31,501 bases of DNA from Clostridiales bacterium (GCA_019419895.1 JAHZIE010000001.1:1-31501); one strand, 5' to 3'. Shown: positions 23,207 through 31,501, counted from the first letter of the stretch. Program-made: numbers and translations. Notes: generated by a model not told the origin, from the letters alone.

Positions 23207-23249
23207 AAGAGGTGTCCCTGTCGTGATCCTCACGACAGGGACACCTCTT
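23207..23249. terminator. 20-bp perfect hairpin ending the methyltransferase operon
   Basis: Arms 23207-23226 and 23230-23249 are exact inverted copies with loop TCC. The left arm begins 11 bases after the corrinoid-protein stop. No long T-run follows (ATTGTTAT), so it may stabilise the 3' end or stop polymerase weakly. Confidence 0.7.
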
Positions 23250-24033
23250 ATTGTTATGGAAACACTCGATTCTACGGGGAGAGGCATCCCAAAAAAGCAT
23301 TAGGATCAAGCATCGAGGTAAAGGAATTTAAATCAATAGAAAAAATTTAATGTTATTATGAATTACCTTTTCAGGGACGGCAGGGCAGTAGATGCAAGGG
23401 GAAGAATATTCTTCCAGGGGAGAGCCGAAGCCGCTCGTTTGCTGGTTGCTTTGATTCCAGAAGAAGACGCGCCGGATATGCCTGGGAGGTTAAAAAAACA
23501 AGGAGGGTTCAGTAAAAAGGAAATTGGGAAGGGTGTCCATTTGAAAGAGCCTGAGCGGAAGGTGTTGAGCATAGGAATGAAAGAATCCACAGCGCGGGTT
23601 CCATCCATGGGTGAGAGGAAAGAATTGAATTGCTCGATGAAAATGAGGTTTTGGGAAGATGATTCTTATATGCTATGTGCCGTGAGGGGGATGCTGTTCT
23701 AGAGCAGGGCTTTTACCTGCAATCAAAGCGCCTGATTTTGCCGACGGTGATGATTGTCTGGGAAGACTCCGGTTTTCAGGTAAGATGCTGCGGGAGCTCC
23801 CCGAAGGGAAGGGGCGCGGCCGGCTGCCGTACTGACACGTTATTGTACCCGCCGTCTTTTGAGTGGGAACCTCACCTGCCCGGTTCACTCTGTCCGAGAA
23901 AGAATGGGAAAGACGGAAAATGCCCCCTGATGAGAAAAATTGATTTCATCAGGAGGCAAGGAAAATAAAATTTAACAATTTGTATTATTCGTATTTTATG
24001 TCAAGAATTCTAAAATTATTGGGTTGGAAAGGA
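23250..24033. other. Region without a confident gene; possible gene fossil
   Basis: Several overlapping frames of 60-115 codons exist, none with a ribosome site or a recognised family. A short frame reading GLLPAIKAPDFADGDDCL near 23705-23760 looks protein-like but is broken by stops on both sides. A 12-bp hairpin with one mismatch (23922-23933 and 23946-23957) could end the asparaginase transcript coming from the right. Confidence 0.5.
23918..23958 (-). terminator. Hairpin downstream of the asparaginase gene
   Basis: GCCTCCTGATGA and TCATCAGGGGGC (read on the - strand) pair with one mismatch across a 12-base loop, followed by ATTTTCC. It sits about 75 bases after the stop at 24034. The T-tract is short, so this is a weak call. 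Confidence 0.45.
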
Positions 24034-25092
24034 TTATATTTTAATAAACTCTCCGTTGATTTCTTCCTGCAAAAACTGGTAGAGAGCGCTGCCGGAATGC
24101 CCGGCGGAAATGCCGGCCAAGGCTTTCACATAGCACATATCGAGGGTCATGCCGCACAGGGGAAGGAGCCCCGCGTCAAGCATCCTTTGGGTGGAATCAT
24201 ACCGCTGGCCGCCTGCTTTTTCCAGACGATCGGGGGAAAAGGGAGCGAGAAAGAAAGGGATCCCCTTCTTTTGGCATTGCGCCGCCAAAGTAAGCAGGGA
24301 ATAGGGAGAGCTTTCTTCCTGAGGGGAGGAGACACAGGCGGTGGAAGAATGGTAAAGCCCGTGTATGACCGCGTGAGGCTGAGGGGAAAGAGATATGCTG
24401 TCATAACGAAGCCCGACATAAGGGTGAAGGAGGAGGATTCTGCCCTCCAGGGAGGGAATTTTATGGGCCAGAAGGCGGTATTTTTCCGGCGTCGCGGGAG
24501 ACCTCTGATAGAGCCGAAGGCGGGAGGAAGAGACTTCTCCAAAACAGGGAAGGCCGGCGCTGAAAAATTCATCTGAGCCGGGAGGGCACTGTGTCAGCCG
24601 GCTTCCCAAATGGAGGTAGGTTTTTCCGTCCCGGTTGCGGTAACAGACATAAATATTGGGAGGAAGCCCCCGACCGACGGCTTCAACAGCGCCTTTAAAA
24701 TTGGCGTAGCCGTTGGCGCGCCGGTCCTCCAGGGGGTAGTTGCTGGAAATCAAAAGGATAGGGATGGATGTTCCGGCAAAAAGAAGGGAGAGCAGATTGG
24801 CGGTGTAGGCAAGGGTGTCGGTTCCATGGAGAATCAGAATACCGTCATAGCGTTCAGCAGCGATATTTTTCAGGCACTTTAACAAGCGGTTCCAAAGGGG
24901 AATATCCATATTTTCGCTCAGGGTGTCAATGGGTGAGAGGGAGGTAATTTCCATATCCCAGAACCGGGATACTTCCTCCTGAAAGCGCCGGATCAACGCC
25001 GCCTCTGCTTTTTTAATATCCGTGTGCAGAACACCGCCCTTCCGCGCGGAAGTGGAAATGGTACCGCCGGTAGAAATGAGAAGCAGACGCAT
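24034..25092 (-). CDS. ansA: L-asparaginase, type I-like
   Basis: A 352-residue asparaginase that hydrolyses asparagine to aspartate and ammonia. MRLLLISTGGTIST (1-14) carries the nucleophile T11, and LHGTDTLAYT (88-97) the second catalytic Thr-Asp pair (T91, D92). LISSNYPLEDRRANGYANF fits the third conserved block. With no signal peptide it is probably cytoplasmic, as type I enzymes are. AGGAGG six bases before ATG 25092 decides the start over a frame extending upstream to 25206. It is the last gene after two flavodoxin-like genes, 41 bases after the nearer one. Confidence 0.87.
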   Translation of the reverse strand: MRLLLISTGGTISTSARKGGVLHTDIKKAEAALIRRFQEEVSRFWDMEITSLSPIDTLSENMDIPLWNRLLKCLKNIAAERYDGILILHGTDTLAYTANLLSLLFAGTSIPILLISSNYPLEDRRANGYANFKGAVEAVGRGLPPNIYVCYRNRDGKTYLHLGSRLTQCPPGSDEFFSAGLPCFGEVSSSRLRLYQRSPATPEKYRLLAHKIPSLEGRILLLHPYVGLRYDSISLSPQPHAVIHGLYHSSTACVSSPQEESSPYSLLTLAAQCQKKGIPFFLAPFSPDRLEKAGGQRYDSTQRMLDAGLLPLCGMTLDMCYVKALAGISAGHSGSALYQFLQEEINGEFIKI

Positions 25093-25132
25093 GAAAATCC
25101 TCCTATTGGTATATATAATAAAAAAATAACAA

Positions 25133-25753
25133 TTAGTAATGATTGTTTGGCGTTTCGATGTCCATGGTTTCCATCTGTGCCCGAGTGAGATGGTTTTTCT
25201 CTCCATATTTCAGCCAGTATCGGGTGGAGGCTCTGATATAAACCCGCTTGGGCAGCGGCATGGTAACCTTTAAGGAGATAGGTTCCCCTTTTTTGATAGA
25301 GGAAACCAGCTTCCCTATTTTCCGTTTTACCAGGGAGGCAAAAGGGGTATCCAGAATCGCCTCCCCACTGCCGACGCAGAGGACGGAACCGAGGGGATAT
25401 CCGTTCCTCCGGCAGAAAAGCTGGATCATGCCGCAGGCCGTCCGGTTTTGCTCCGGCTCGTAAAAGCCGCAGTTTACGAGGATGTGCACGGTGGGCTTTT
25501 TGGCGGGAGGCGTTTTCTCCAGCGCCTTGAGAAAGCCCATCAGAGTGACGGGCAGGCCGTCGGCGTAAAGAGGAAAAGCAAAGAGCAGATGGTCGAAGGA
25601 AGCAAGCTTCCGGCAGGCTTCCTCGTGCTTTTTCTCCGTTACCAGATAAGTTTCCGTTCCCGGCCCCCAGGCTTCCCGCGCCAAGGCGCCGTACCGCTTG
25701 GAATTAGAGCGTGGCGCTCTGGGGCTTCCGTTGACAATCATCAGCTTTTCCAT
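25133..25753 (-). CDS. Flavodoxin-like NAD(P)H-dependent oxidoreductase
   Basis: About 206 residues. MEKLMIVNGSPRAPRSNS is the FMN-phosphate loop of the NADPH-dependent FMN reductase / flavodoxin-like group, followed by HLLFAFPLYADGLPVTLMGF and VNCGFYEPEQN, usual in this group. The C-terminal end is basic. GGGAGG seven bases before ATG 25753 decides the start over a longer frame from 25822. It overlaps the upstream flavoprotein gene by 13 bases, so the two are probably made together. Substrate unknown. Confidence 0.78.
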   Translation of the reverse strand: MEKLMIVNGSPRAPRSNSKRYGALAREAWGPGTETYLVTEKKHEEACRKLASFDHLLFAFPLYADGLPVTLMGFLKALEKTPPAKKPTVHILVNCGFYEPEQNRTACGMIQLFCRRNGYPLGSVLCVGSGEAILDTPFASLVKRKIGKLVSSIKKGEPISLKVTMPLPKRVYIRASTRYWLKYGEKNHLTRAQMETMDIETPNNHY

Positions 25754-26259
25754 AAGTCCGCCTCCCTCTGGACGGTTTCCTCCAGCTCCGCCCTGTCTGT
25801 AAAGACAACGCGGCAGGAGCAAAACTGCATATTGTAAGAATTGCGTTTAACAAACTGCTGGAAAAGTTGCCGCTCCTCCGGCGGGATGTCCGCGTCTCCA
25901 TAGGCGATGATCACGGCGTCCTTTTCCTTTACGTCCCGCTGGACATGGTGGGCTTCCCCGTGGTGCAGACGGATGAAAGCCTGCTGAATGGGGATGGACC
26001 GCTCCAGCATGGTTTTCATGGGAATGTCATAAGAACCGTAGGCCAGCCGGCTGATATAGAGGAGCTTTTCGCTTTGGGCGATAAGGGGATATACCTTGAC
26101 CGCGTCGTCTCGAATGACGCAGCGGCCGGGCGTTTTTACCCAGCAGCCAAAGCAGCCGATGCAGTTCGCGATATGCAGCTGGGATAAATCGACATACCGC
26201 GCGTCCGGAGGAAGGCCCTCCGGCAGAGAAAGAGGAGTATCGCTCATCAGCAGCTTCAT
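25741..26259 (-). CDS. Flavodoxin-family oxidoreductase with CxxC-type cysteine cluster
   Basis: About 172 residues of the NADPH-dependent FMN reductase family. The cluster ANCIGCFGCWVKTPGRCVI (C33, C36, C39, C47) resembles the CxxCxxC pattern of iron-sulphur flavoproteins. YGSYDIPMKTMLERSIPI is the usual flavin-facing region. It lacks the GSPR loop seen in most relatives: the N-terminus MKLLMSDTPLSLPEG is diverged. ATG 26259 follows AAGGA by seven bases. First of a three-gene (-) operon. Confidence 0.78.
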   Translation of the reverse strand: MKLLMSDTPLSLPEGLPPDARYVDLSQLHIANCIGCFGCWVKTPGRCVIRDDAVKVYPLIAQSEKLLYISRLAYGSYDIPMKTMLERSIPIQQAFIRLHHGEAHHVQRDVKEKDAVIIAYGDADIPPEERQLFQQFVKRNSYNMQFCSCRVVFTDRAELEETVQREADLWKS

Positions 26260-26358
26260 AAACACACATCCTTTCTTTTATTAGGGAGGAAAAGCCGACC
26301 CTCTTTTAAAGCGCGGGAGGCGTCCCTACGTTCTTTCATGGCCGGCTTAAATTCCACG

Positions 26359-27714
26359 TTACCCTTTAGCGCCGGCTTTTTCCCATTTTCCTGTCCGGTA
26401 TTGAAGGAAAGACAGAAGATAGTTTACCGTCCAGCCGATGGGGACGGCGAACCAAACCATCTGGATACCAAAGCGCGGCGCCAGGGTGATGGCCAGAAGA
26501 ACCCGGAGGCTGAGGTTGGCCAGATTGGCGATGGTGAACATGGTCATATCCCCCGAGCCCCGCAGAACGCCATCGGTGATCATTTTCAGGCCGATCAAAA
26601 TGTAGAAGCATCCCATAAACCGGATACAGCGGATGCCGGTCTGAAAGGCGAGCCGCGTCCCTTCCTCGTCCAAAAACAGGGAGATCACAGGATGGGCAAA
26701 CAGCTCCAACAGCAGGCAGAGAGCCGCCGCGAAGCAGGCGACGATGCCGTAGCTGACATGATAGCCCTTCCATACCCTGTCCTGCCGCCCGGCGCCGATG
26801 TTTTGCGCGGTAAAGGAGGAAATGGCGTTGCCCATCGCTGCCATGGGGACAATACACAGGCTCTCCACCCGCATCGCGGCCGAATAGCCCGCCAGCATCT
26901 CGGTGCCGAAGCTGTTAACAACCGATTGCACCAGCATCATCCCGATAGAGACCGTGGACTGCTGCAAAATGGAGGGAAGGGCGATTCCCGCCATGGACTT
27001 AAGCTCTGAAAAATGAAAAAGGGAGGCCTTTTCAGACGGATATCCCTTCAGCTCCCGCAGAAATAGAAGGAAGGATAAAACCGCGGAAATTCCCTGGGCA
27101 ATAAGGGTAGCCCAGGCCACGCCCGCCACTCCGAGCTTTAGGGAGCAGACCATAAAGAGATCCAGGCCGATATTAAAAAGAGAAGAAAAGATCAGAAGAT
27201 AAAGGGGAATCCGCGACCGGCCGAGGGCGTTGAACATAGCGGATAAAACGTTATACATAAAAAGAAACGGCAGGCCAAGAAAATAAATATTCAGGTAAAG
27301 AACAGAAGGCTCCATGATATCGAACGGCGTTCTCAGAAGTTCCATAATCCTGCCGCTGAAAACAAGGCCAAAGGCTCCCAGCAGCAGGCTGAGCGCCAAA
27401 AAGGAAAAAAGGGCGGTGGAAACCGCGCTCTTCATCTTAAAATAATCCCTCCGGCCAAAAGACTGGCTGACAATCACAGAGGCCCCCACTCCGCCGCCGA
27501 TGGCGATGGAGATAAAAACATTAGTCAGAGAGTAGGAGGCGCCCACGGCGGCGAGGGCGCTTTCTCCCACAAAACGCCCCACAATCACCGAATCGGCCAT
27601 TGTATAAAGCTGTTGGAACAGATTTCCAAGCATCATGGGAAGGGCGAAGGCCAACAGCGCTTTGACGGGACGCTCCCGTATTAAGTATTCTTTTTCCACG
27701 GCGATAATATGCAC
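26359..27714 (-). CDS. MATE family efflux transporter
   Basis: A 451-residue membrane protein with about 12 hydrophobic segments and the internal two-fold repeat of MATE exporters. Motifs are MMLGNLFQQLYTMADSVIVG near the N-terminus and, in the second half, ALPSILQQSTVSIGM. These proteins export organic cations or drugs using Na+ or H+ gradients. Start is GTG at 27714 with AAGGGG close by; a GTG five codons later is an alternative. A possible extended -10 (TGCTATACT on the - strand, about 27750-27758) lies upstream. The substrate cannot be told from sequence. Confidence 0.92.
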   Translation of the reverse strand: MHIIAVEKEYLIRERPVKALLAFALPMMLGNLFQQLYTMADSVIVGRFVGESALAAVGASYSLTNVFISIAIGGGVGASVIVSQSFGRRDYFKMKSAVSTALFSFLALSLLLGAFGLVFSGRIMELLRTPFDIMEPSVLYLNIYFLGLPFLFMYNVLSAMFNALGRSRIPLYLLIFSSLFNIGLDLFMVCSLKLGVAGVAWATLIAQGISAVLSFLLFLRELKGYPSEKASLFHFSELKSMAGIALPSILQQSTVSIGMMLVQSVVNSFGTEMLAGYSAAMRVESLCIVPMAAMGNAISSFTAQNIGAGRQDRVWKGYHVSYGIVACFAAALCLLLELFAHPVISLFLDEEGTRLAFQTGIRCIRFMGCFYILIGLKMITDGVLRGSGDMTMFTIANLANLSLRVLLAITLAPRFGIQMVWFAVPIGWTVNYLLSFLQYRTGKWEKAGAKG

Positions 27715-27845
27715 CCCTTGCGACTGAACTTTTAGAGGAAGATATCATAAGTATAGCACGTTTTCTGCCGCAGATCCATGGCAAAAAGGCGAGGGGAGAG
27801 GGAACGCCGGCTTTTGTCCGGCGGGGCGCGGGAGGATGGAGGGCA

Positions 27846-27890
27846 AAAACAAAACCGTCCCCTTTCTTCCCGGAAAGAGGACGGTTCTAT
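27846..27890 (-). terminator. Rho-independent terminator of the MFS gene
   Basis: AACCGTCC... (27853-27866) and its inverse (27873-27886) pair with one mismatch; read on the (-) strand the stem is followed by TTTTGTTTTTG. It lies about 25 bases after the MFS stop. Confidence 0.8.
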
Positions 27891-27909
27891 TGAAATGCTG
27901 TTTCCGGCG

Positions 27910-29106
27910 TCAGAAATGGTCGGAAGTCCTGCCGGAACGACTGTCGATAATATGGTTCAGCCGTTCGGAAGCGAAGAGCATCAGCAGGGCGAAAAGCAAA
28001 AGATAGAAGGGATACAGCCCGATGGTAATGTGGGAGGCGATCAGTCCGAAAAGGGGAGGCATGAGAGTGGTGCCTACATAAGCGCAGGCCATTTGAATCC
28101 CGATGACAGCCTGGGAATTCTCCTTGCCGAAGTTGAAGGGGGTGGAATGGATGATGGAGGGATAGACGGGGGCGCATCCCAGCCCAATGATGATGAGCCC
28201 GGCCAGCGCGGGAAAATCCAGTCCGAAGGGCAGGAAGATGAGAATGGCGCCAAACCCGGCTGTCAGGATTCCGATCCGGATGAGGAGGCGATCCCCCGCC
28301 CGGTCGGCGAAAAAGCCGCAGGCGAACCTCCCGGCGGTAATGCCAAGATAAAACAGGGAGGCAAAACTGGCCGCGGTGTCGGGATGGATGCCGCGGAACT
28401 GGACAAGATAGCTGCTTGCCCAAAGACCGGCGGTCTGTTCCAGGGCGCAGTACCCGAAAAAGGTGATCAGAATCAGAGGGACGCCCTTTATCCGGACAGC
28501 CTCCGTCAGCCGCAGAGCCCTTGCGGGGGATTCCTCCCGGCCGTCCGCGTCCTGCCCGGCCCTTTTTTTCCACAAAGGCAGGCTGAGAAATAAGATCGCT
28601 GTGAGGACGGCCTGCAAAATGGAAACAATCCGGTATCCGCTGTTCCAGCCCAGTCCGCTGGACAGGGAATAGCTCATAATGTAGGGACTGACAGCGGCCC
28701 CTACCCCCAAAAAGCAGTGAAGCCAGCTCATATGGCGGGAAGCGAAATGCAGGGCGACATAATTATTTAACGCCGCGTCCACCGCGCCCGCGCCCAGACC
28801 ATAAGGGATTGCCCAAAGGCAGAGGAGAAGAAAGGAATGGGAGATGGAAAAGCCGAAGAGAGCGGCGGCGGTCAAAAAAACGCTGACGGCGGTTACCAGC
28901 CCCGCGCCGAATTTTCTGGTCAGCCGATCGGAAAGAAGGCTGGAAACAATGGTGCCGGCGGAGATGATCATGGTGACAAGCCCTGCGAAGGAGAGGGGAA
29001 CGCCGAGCTCCCCGTGCATGACCGGCCAGGCGGAGCCGATGAGGGAGTCGGGAAGGCCAAGGCTAATAAAAGCGGCGTAAATAATAGCGAGCAAAAGAGA
29101 ATACAT
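27910..29106 (-). CDS. Major facilitator superfamily transporter
   Basis: A 398-residue protein with about 12 hydrophobic helices. The first half has SLGLPDSLIGSAWPVMHGEL and SDRLTRKFGAGLVT, the loop 2-3 MFS signature. WLHCFLGVGAAVSPYIMS resembles the sugar-facing helix of FucP-like transporters. ATG 29106 starts just before the first helix with GGATGG upstream; a frame back to 29184 would add a basic 26-residue leader. Followed by a strong terminator. Substrate unknown; a sugar or nucleoside is possible given the glycosidase gene upstream. Confidence 0.88.
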   Translation of the reverse strand: MYSLLLAIIYAAFISLGLPDSLIGSAWPVMHGELGVPLSFAGLVTMIISAGTIVSSLLSDRLTRKFGAGLVTAVSVFLTAAALFGFSISHSFLLLCLWAIPYGLGAGAVDAALNNYVALHFASRHMSWLHCFLGVGAAVSPYIMSYSLSSGLGWNSGYRIVSILQAVLTAILFLSLPLWKKRAGQDADGREESPARALRLTEAVRIKGVPLILITFFGYCALEQTAGLWASSYLVQFRGIHPDTAASFASLFYLGITAGRFACGFFADRAGDRLLIRIGILTAGFGAILIFLPFGLDFPALAGLIIIGLGCAPVYPSIIHSTPFNFGKENSQAVIGIQMACAYVGTTLMPPLFGLIASHITIGLYPFYLLLFALLMLFASERLNHIIDSRSGRTSDHF

Positions 29107-29372
29107 AGCAATCCATCCATTTCTTATCGTTTGTCTGGTTTTCGGGGGCGGACGGAGGATTTTCCGCTTCAAAAAAGCCGCCATGCGATACGGCGGGGCT
29201 CCCCTTTGTCAGGAGAGAAAAACAGGAAATTTCCGCGCTTGGCAAAAACCTTAACCGCTTCCGTGCCCTTCCGTCAAAAGGGGACGTGGCCCGCCGGCGG
29301 GAATTCATGCTTTTCCGCCTTTTTTTGCCTGCTGACATGTATGCCGCAACCGGGCAGGGCCGGAGCTTTGGA

Positions 29373-30314
29373 CTAAATATGACCCTGGAAACGTTCGGCG
29401 GAAATCACACCATCCTGAACCCGAAGACGGCAGATCCTAGCGGTCCGTCTGTCGCCCGGCAAGCCGTCGTTTTCCCGGTTTCTCCCGTGATAAACGGCAT
29501 AATACTGCCCCTTCCAGCGGATGACGGAATGGTGGCCCGTCCCTTCCTCCCAGGCATTGGCGTCGATGACCGGCAGGAAGGCTCTGCCGTCAGGAAATTT
29601 TTCAAATTTGATTTTTGTCAGATCAGTTTCCGAAGCTTTTGCCCTGGCATAGCCGATAAAGTAATTTTCCGCTTCAAAGGAACCGCCGCTGTACATGACA
29701 TACTGCCATTCTCCATCCCTGAAATAAAAAGCGCCTTCTATGGTATGCCAGTTTTCCCCTTTGCGGTATTTGTCCCGCTGGGAGATTTCCTCGTCCATAG
29801 TCGGCACGACGACGGGAACAGGCTCCCTCTTGGGTGTGAAAGGATCGAGAAGGCGATCGACCGCGATATAGGTTCCAACCCGTTCTCCATCAAAACGGTT
29901 GGTTGAATAAAAAAGGAAGAGACCCTCCTCATTTTTTATCACATGGGGATCGATGGAAAAAGGAGGGAGCAGCTGCCTGGGCTGGGCAAAGGGGCCCAGA
30001 GGGGAGGAAGAGGTGGAAACGAACAGGCATTGCTTGTGTCCGGCTTGATCGGGAACGCTGTCATTGAGGGTGACGGAACAGTAAAGATAGTAGGTACCTT
30101 CTATCTCAATGACGCAGGGGGCCCAGAAATCCCGTTTCCCTTCCATGGAAAACACCCTGCCGCAAAATTTCCACTCTCCCAGGAGAGTGCCCGAGGAGTA
30201 GGCGTAAACGCCGTCTTCCCCGGTGGTGTATATGTAAAAAGATCCTTGGGATAGAAAGATAAAGGGATCCGCCTGACCGATATAATGCTCTTTGTTAATC
30301 TTCAGCAGCTGCAT
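29373..30314 (-). CDS. Glycoside hydrolase family 43-like protein
   Basis: A 313-residue five-bladed beta-propeller of the GH43/GH32-like clan. The three expected acids are D16 in ADPFIF (base), D122 in SIDPHV (pKa modulator) and E193 in TIEGAFYFRDG (acid). FWAPCVIEIEGTYYLYCS (63-80) is the usual blade sequence. No signal peptide, so it acts on imported oligosaccharides, probably arabinose- or xylose-containing. GGAGG eight bases before the ATG supports the start; a good promoter lies at 30388-30416. The nearby MFS gene and partial isomerase suggest a sugar-use region. Confidence 0.88.
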   Translation of the reverse strand: MQLLKINKEHYIGQADPFIFLSQGSFYIYTTGEDGVYAYSSGTLLGEWKFCGRVFSMEGKRDFWAPCVIEIEGTYYLYCSVTLNDSVPDQAGHKQCLFVSTSSSPLGPFAQPRQLLPPFSIDPHVIKNEEGLFLFYSTNRFDGERVGTYIAVDRLLDPFTPKREPVPVVVPTMDEEISQRDKYRKGENWHTIEGAFYFRDGEWQYVMYSGGSFEAENYFIGYARAKASETDLTKIKFEKFPDGRAFLPVIDANAWEEGTGHHSVIRWKGQYYAVYHGRNRENDGLPGDRRTARICRLRVQDGVISAERFQGHI

Positions 30315-30387
30315 CGCTCGCCCTCCGTTCTTTATGGCAGAAACGCCTCCTGTCCGCGTTTTTATTGGGGCAGGGACGTTTTGCCTT

Positions 30388-30416
30388 ATTATAGCACAGC
30401 GGGGATGGAAAGTCGA
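30388..30416 (-). promoter_or_regulatory. Promoter of the GH43 gene
   Basis: On the (-) strand TCGACT (30411-30416), exactly 17 bases, then TATAAT (30388-30393) preceded by TGC. A near-consensus vegetative promoter 75-100 bases before the ATG. Confidence 0.75.
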
Positions 30417-30787
30417 TGAGATTTGGCAGGGAAAAAGGAAAACGAGGATCCGGGGAATTATCAGCCGTCTTGAGAATCTTTTCCACGGTGCTTTTGCACC
30501 GGCACTGGAACAACGCCGGACGGGAATGAAATAGACAGGGCCCGGCCCATGGGGACGGAACCCGGCCTATATAGTCGGGTTTGTGCTTTTTGGGATGAAA
30601 GATGCGGGAACTGCGCAAAAAAACATATCTTTGTTCTCAGGCAGGATGAGAAATGGAGGACTGCGCGGCGTCTCCTTGTATCGCCGTAAGTATCGAAAAG
30701 CCGGATAGAAACGCCTTATGCCTTCTGATAGGACGTATCCATCATATATTCAGCCATCTCATCATCGGGGGATGATATATTAAAAAC

Positions 30788-30827
30788 GAAAAAGGGCAGG
30801 TTTATGAGATAAATCCCAAATCCGCCC
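30788..30827 (-). terminator. Terminator of the isomerase gene
   Basis: Read on the (-) strand, GGGCGG pairs with CTGCCC (one G-U) across a partly paired loop, followed by TTTTTCG. It lies about 120 bases after the stop at 30945. Confidence 0.55.
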
Positions 30828-30944
30828 CTATAAGTCATTGAATTTATTTCAAGTTCTTTGGTCATATGCTTTTGGAGACTGGATCTACTTTGTCAACGCA
30901 ACATGTCTTATGCTACTAATTTAGATGCAAATATTAAGATAAAA

Positions 30945-31501
30945 TTATAAATTCCAAATATACCGTGCGGTTTTATAGGACAAGTTAATAAAATCCTGCG
31001 CTAAACTTTCAGGCATACTACCGTGGGCGTACTCAACGCTCATAACGCCGTTATAGCCGATTTGCCGAAATGCCTCCATTGTATCTTTCCAGTTAATGTC
31101 GCCTGTCATCGGCATTTGATGCGAGTCGATTCCGGTATTATCGTGAAGATGTGTACATTGGATAAGCTTACCGAATTTTCTTATTATGTCCGGTGCTTCA
31201 TTTTTAAAGGACACGTTTGCGTGTCCGAAATCCCAACAGCATGCTACGCTTTCGCTTTTATATGATATAATTAGATCCATCAATTCATCTGATTTCGACG
31301 TGTAGCGCCGGCGGTTTAAGTCTTCAAACACGGTTTCAAAGGCTACTTTGTAGCCGTTTTGCTTTGCTCTTTCAGCAAAGGGAAGAAAAAGATTGTGATT
31401 GTAGTCAAGCGCGGCCTCGGGGGAAAAGATGCGGTTGTCAAAATCAAACTCATCTCCGTGAACGACCATAAATTTCGCGCCCATAAGTTCGGTGGCTTCG
31501 G
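30945..31501 (-). CDS. Sugar phosphate isomerase/epimerase-like TIM barrel protein, C-terminal part
   Basis: The 5' end lies beyond the window: the frame stays open upstream of the ATG at 31484 and reads EATELMGAKFMVVHG. About 185 residues are seen. The metal-site pattern of the AP-endonuclease-2 / xylose-isomerase-like barrel family is visible: VHGDE, AFETVFEDLN (Glu ligand), CCWDFGHANVSF (Asp and His ligands), THLHDNTGIDSHQMPMTGDI and MSVEYAHGS (Glu). Members isomerise or epimerise ketoses and inositols, and some are endonucleases; the exact substrate cannot be told. Codon use is more AT-rich than in the GH43 gene. Confidence 0.85.
   Translation of the reverse strand, partial: EATELMGAKFMVVHGDEFDFDNRIFSPEAALDYNHNLFLPFAERAKQNGYKVAFETVFEDLNRRRYTSKSDELMDLIISYKSESVACCWDFGHANVSFKNEAPDIIRKFGKLIQCTHLHDNTGIDSHQMPMTGDINWKDTMEAFRQIGYNGVMSVEYAHGSMPESLAQDFINLSYKTARYIWNL

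Larger units (their letters stand above)
30315..30944. other. Spacer between the GH43 and isomerase genes
   Basis: Holds the GH43 promoter (30388-30416), a short hairpin AACCCG / CGGGTT near 30559-30581, and the isomerase terminator (30788-30827). The overlapping frames show no coding signs. Confidence 0.65.

Noticed and set aside
27778..28593. Frame of 271 codons antisense to the MFS gene
   Set aside because: Gly/Glu/Lys-rich shadow of a membrane protein gene, and it crosses the MFS terminator.
1..31501. tRNA or rRNA genes, CRISPR arrays, insertion sequences, prophage
   Set aside because: No tRNA cloverleaf or rRNA signature, no regularly spaced repeats, and no transposase, integrase or phage structural protein was seen.

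Overview
The window looks like chromosomal DNA from a Clostridia-class Firmicute, probably a gut-type Lachnospiraceae or Oscillospiraceae member. The order mnmG-rsmG-noc-parA-parB is the classic origin-proximal block of Firmicutes, and the two parS sites fit that. Housekeeping genes are moderately GC-rich, while several intergenic stretches and one short island are clearly AT-rich.

Layout. Positions 1-4601 (+) hold the mnmG tail, rsmG, a Noc-type ParB paralogue, an almost 1 kb AT-rich gap bracketed by two parS sites, then parA and parB. Positions 4602-5710 hold no convincing gene but contain two terminators and an inverted repeat. From 5711 to 12159 the (-) strand carries maf, an AT-rich island (a frameshifted GNAT acetyltransferase gene and an orphan HExxH protein), and a tight zapA / U32-family / dut operon. 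From 12359 to 18089 the (+) strand carries seven genes for the late steps of cobalamin synthesis: cobT, cobU, cobS, a second CobU-like gene, cobC, cbiB and cobD. A canonical promoter and a GC-rich leader with an early terminator-like hairpin precede them. From 18944 to 23249 (+) a promoter drives three uroporphyrinogen-decarboxylase-fold methyltransferase-like genes and one corrinoid protein, closed by a 20-bp perfect hairpin. From about 23920 to the end the (-) strand carries two flavodoxin-like oxidoreductases plus L-asparaginase, a MATE exporter, an MFS transporter, a GH43-like glycosidase and a partial sugar-phosphate isomerase/epimerase-like TIM barrel.

How the genes work together. The cob operon attaches the aminopropanol arm and lower nucleotide loop to a corrinoid. 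The next operon uses corrinoid as a methyl carrier, so maker and user sit side by side. The methyl donor is not evident from sequence. No reductive activator or MttB-type gene is visible, so the system is either incomplete here or relies on genes elsewhere.

Most interesting points: a parS site that is also the stem of a terminator behind noc; a perfect palindrome over the parA -10 box; a trio of UroD-like proteins with differing candidate metal-ligand motifs; two unlike CobU proteins, one with a broken P-loop; a GNAT gene broken by one extra base in an A5 run; and a 57-codon gene with a perfect ribosome binding site that size filters would miss.
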